Assembly (NCBI GenBank): GCA_021785155.1
Contig: JAJYGE010000537.1
Coordinates: 1-34,174, forward strand
DNA length: 34,174 bases
Source of the DNA: Planctomycetota bacterium
Lineage (GTDB): Bacteria > Planctomycetota > Phycisphaerae > WQYP01
Reading direction: 5' to 3'
Both the position numbers and the translations under genes were made by a program. Of the stretch, positions 34,036 through 34,174 are shown in pieces. Each line of letters begins with the position of its first letter. Within the stretch, counting starts at the first letter, position 1. The notes beneath the pieces are model-generated. The model was not told the DNA's origin. It saw only the letters and a program-made list of their open reading frames with translations, and made no database searches.

Positions 34036-34174
34036 CTAACAACGCATCGGGTAGTACGTCGCCTCGGCCAATCGCAAGAGGCTTGAGGTCCACGGATTCC
34101 ATGACATGATCCGGTAAATGATGCGTCGCCCCGTCTTGACGATCTGGCAGGGTATTCGCAGCATCATGTTGCGG
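34036..34174 (-). CDS. Partial transposase, C-terminal end (possibly IS1380-like)
   Basis: A minus-strand frame enters from the right edge and ends at TAG (34036-34038). Its 45 residues read LRIPCQIVKTGRRIIYRI, then SWNPWTSSLLRL. This pattern (leucine/proline, IVxxGRR, then an aromatic-rich WPW-like stretch) resembles the C-terminus of IS1380-type DDE transposases. The catalytic part lies outside the window, so the family call is tentative. If correct, an insertion sequence borders the polyketide region, with its end somewhere between 33768 and 34035. Confidence 0.4.
   Translation of the reverse strand, partial: RNMMLRIPCQIVKTGRRIIYRIMSWNPWTSSLLRLAEATYYPMRC

Noticed and set aside
33921..34109. 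Plus-strand frame of 62 codons near the right edge
   Set aside because: It lies opposite the probable transposase frame, with no ribosome binding site and unlikely composition.

Overview
The window looks like chromosomal DNA from a planctomycete-type bacterium, most likely class Phycisphaerae. This rests on three PEP-CTERM surface proteins, a PEP-CTERM amylase with a dockerin-like module, a prepilin-like protein with the H-X9-DG motif, a LacI-type regulator and a type III polyketide synthase neighbourhood of a kind I associate with planctomycetes. The taxonomy is inferred from gene content only.

Region 1 (about 1-13,400) is an alpha-glucan and cell-surface region. A LacI-family regulator is followed by a secreted GH13 amylase/neopullulanase-like enzyme. 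On the other strand a probable operon encodes a PEP-CTERM protein split by an in-frame TAG, a large surface-anchored GH13 alpha-amylase and a prepilin-like protein, and ends at a good terminator. Two further PEP-CTERM paralogues flank the region. Their promoters have TTGACA -35 boxes and AACCGG-centred, LacI-like operator sequences inside the -35/-10 spacer. An AAA ATPase with a DUF4143 domain sits between the two groups, next to a palindromic repeat element.

Region 2 (about 13,700-18,000) is mostly ordinary metabolism: malate dehydrogenase, a small cupin, prephenate dehydrogenase (TyrA) and a secreted CE1-like esterase with an N-terminal starch-binding-type fold.

Region 3 (about 18,200-33,800) is a long run of plus-strand genes. 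It starts with a fused indolepyruvate:ferredoxin oxidoreductase. Next comes a tightly coupled set (mostly ATGA overlaps): a glycosidase/GT2 membrane fusion, an ABC exporter, two hexapeptide acyltransferases, a glycosyltransferase and a YdjC/ChbG-type deacetylase. After a 314-base gap come a methyltransferase, a FAD oxidoreductase, a type III polyketide synthase and a further methyltransferase. The first part looks like a system for making, decorating and exporting a glycan or glycolipid; the second resembles phenolic-lipid/alkylquinone pathways. Their adjacency suggests, but does not prove, a glycosylated or exported polyketide lipid.

The right edge holds what looks like the C-terminal end of a transposase. 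I saw no tRNA, rRNA or CRISPR array. Two intergenic regions 26 kb apart (about 6,600-6,790 and 32,750-32,890) share a palindromic element with a common 3' flank.
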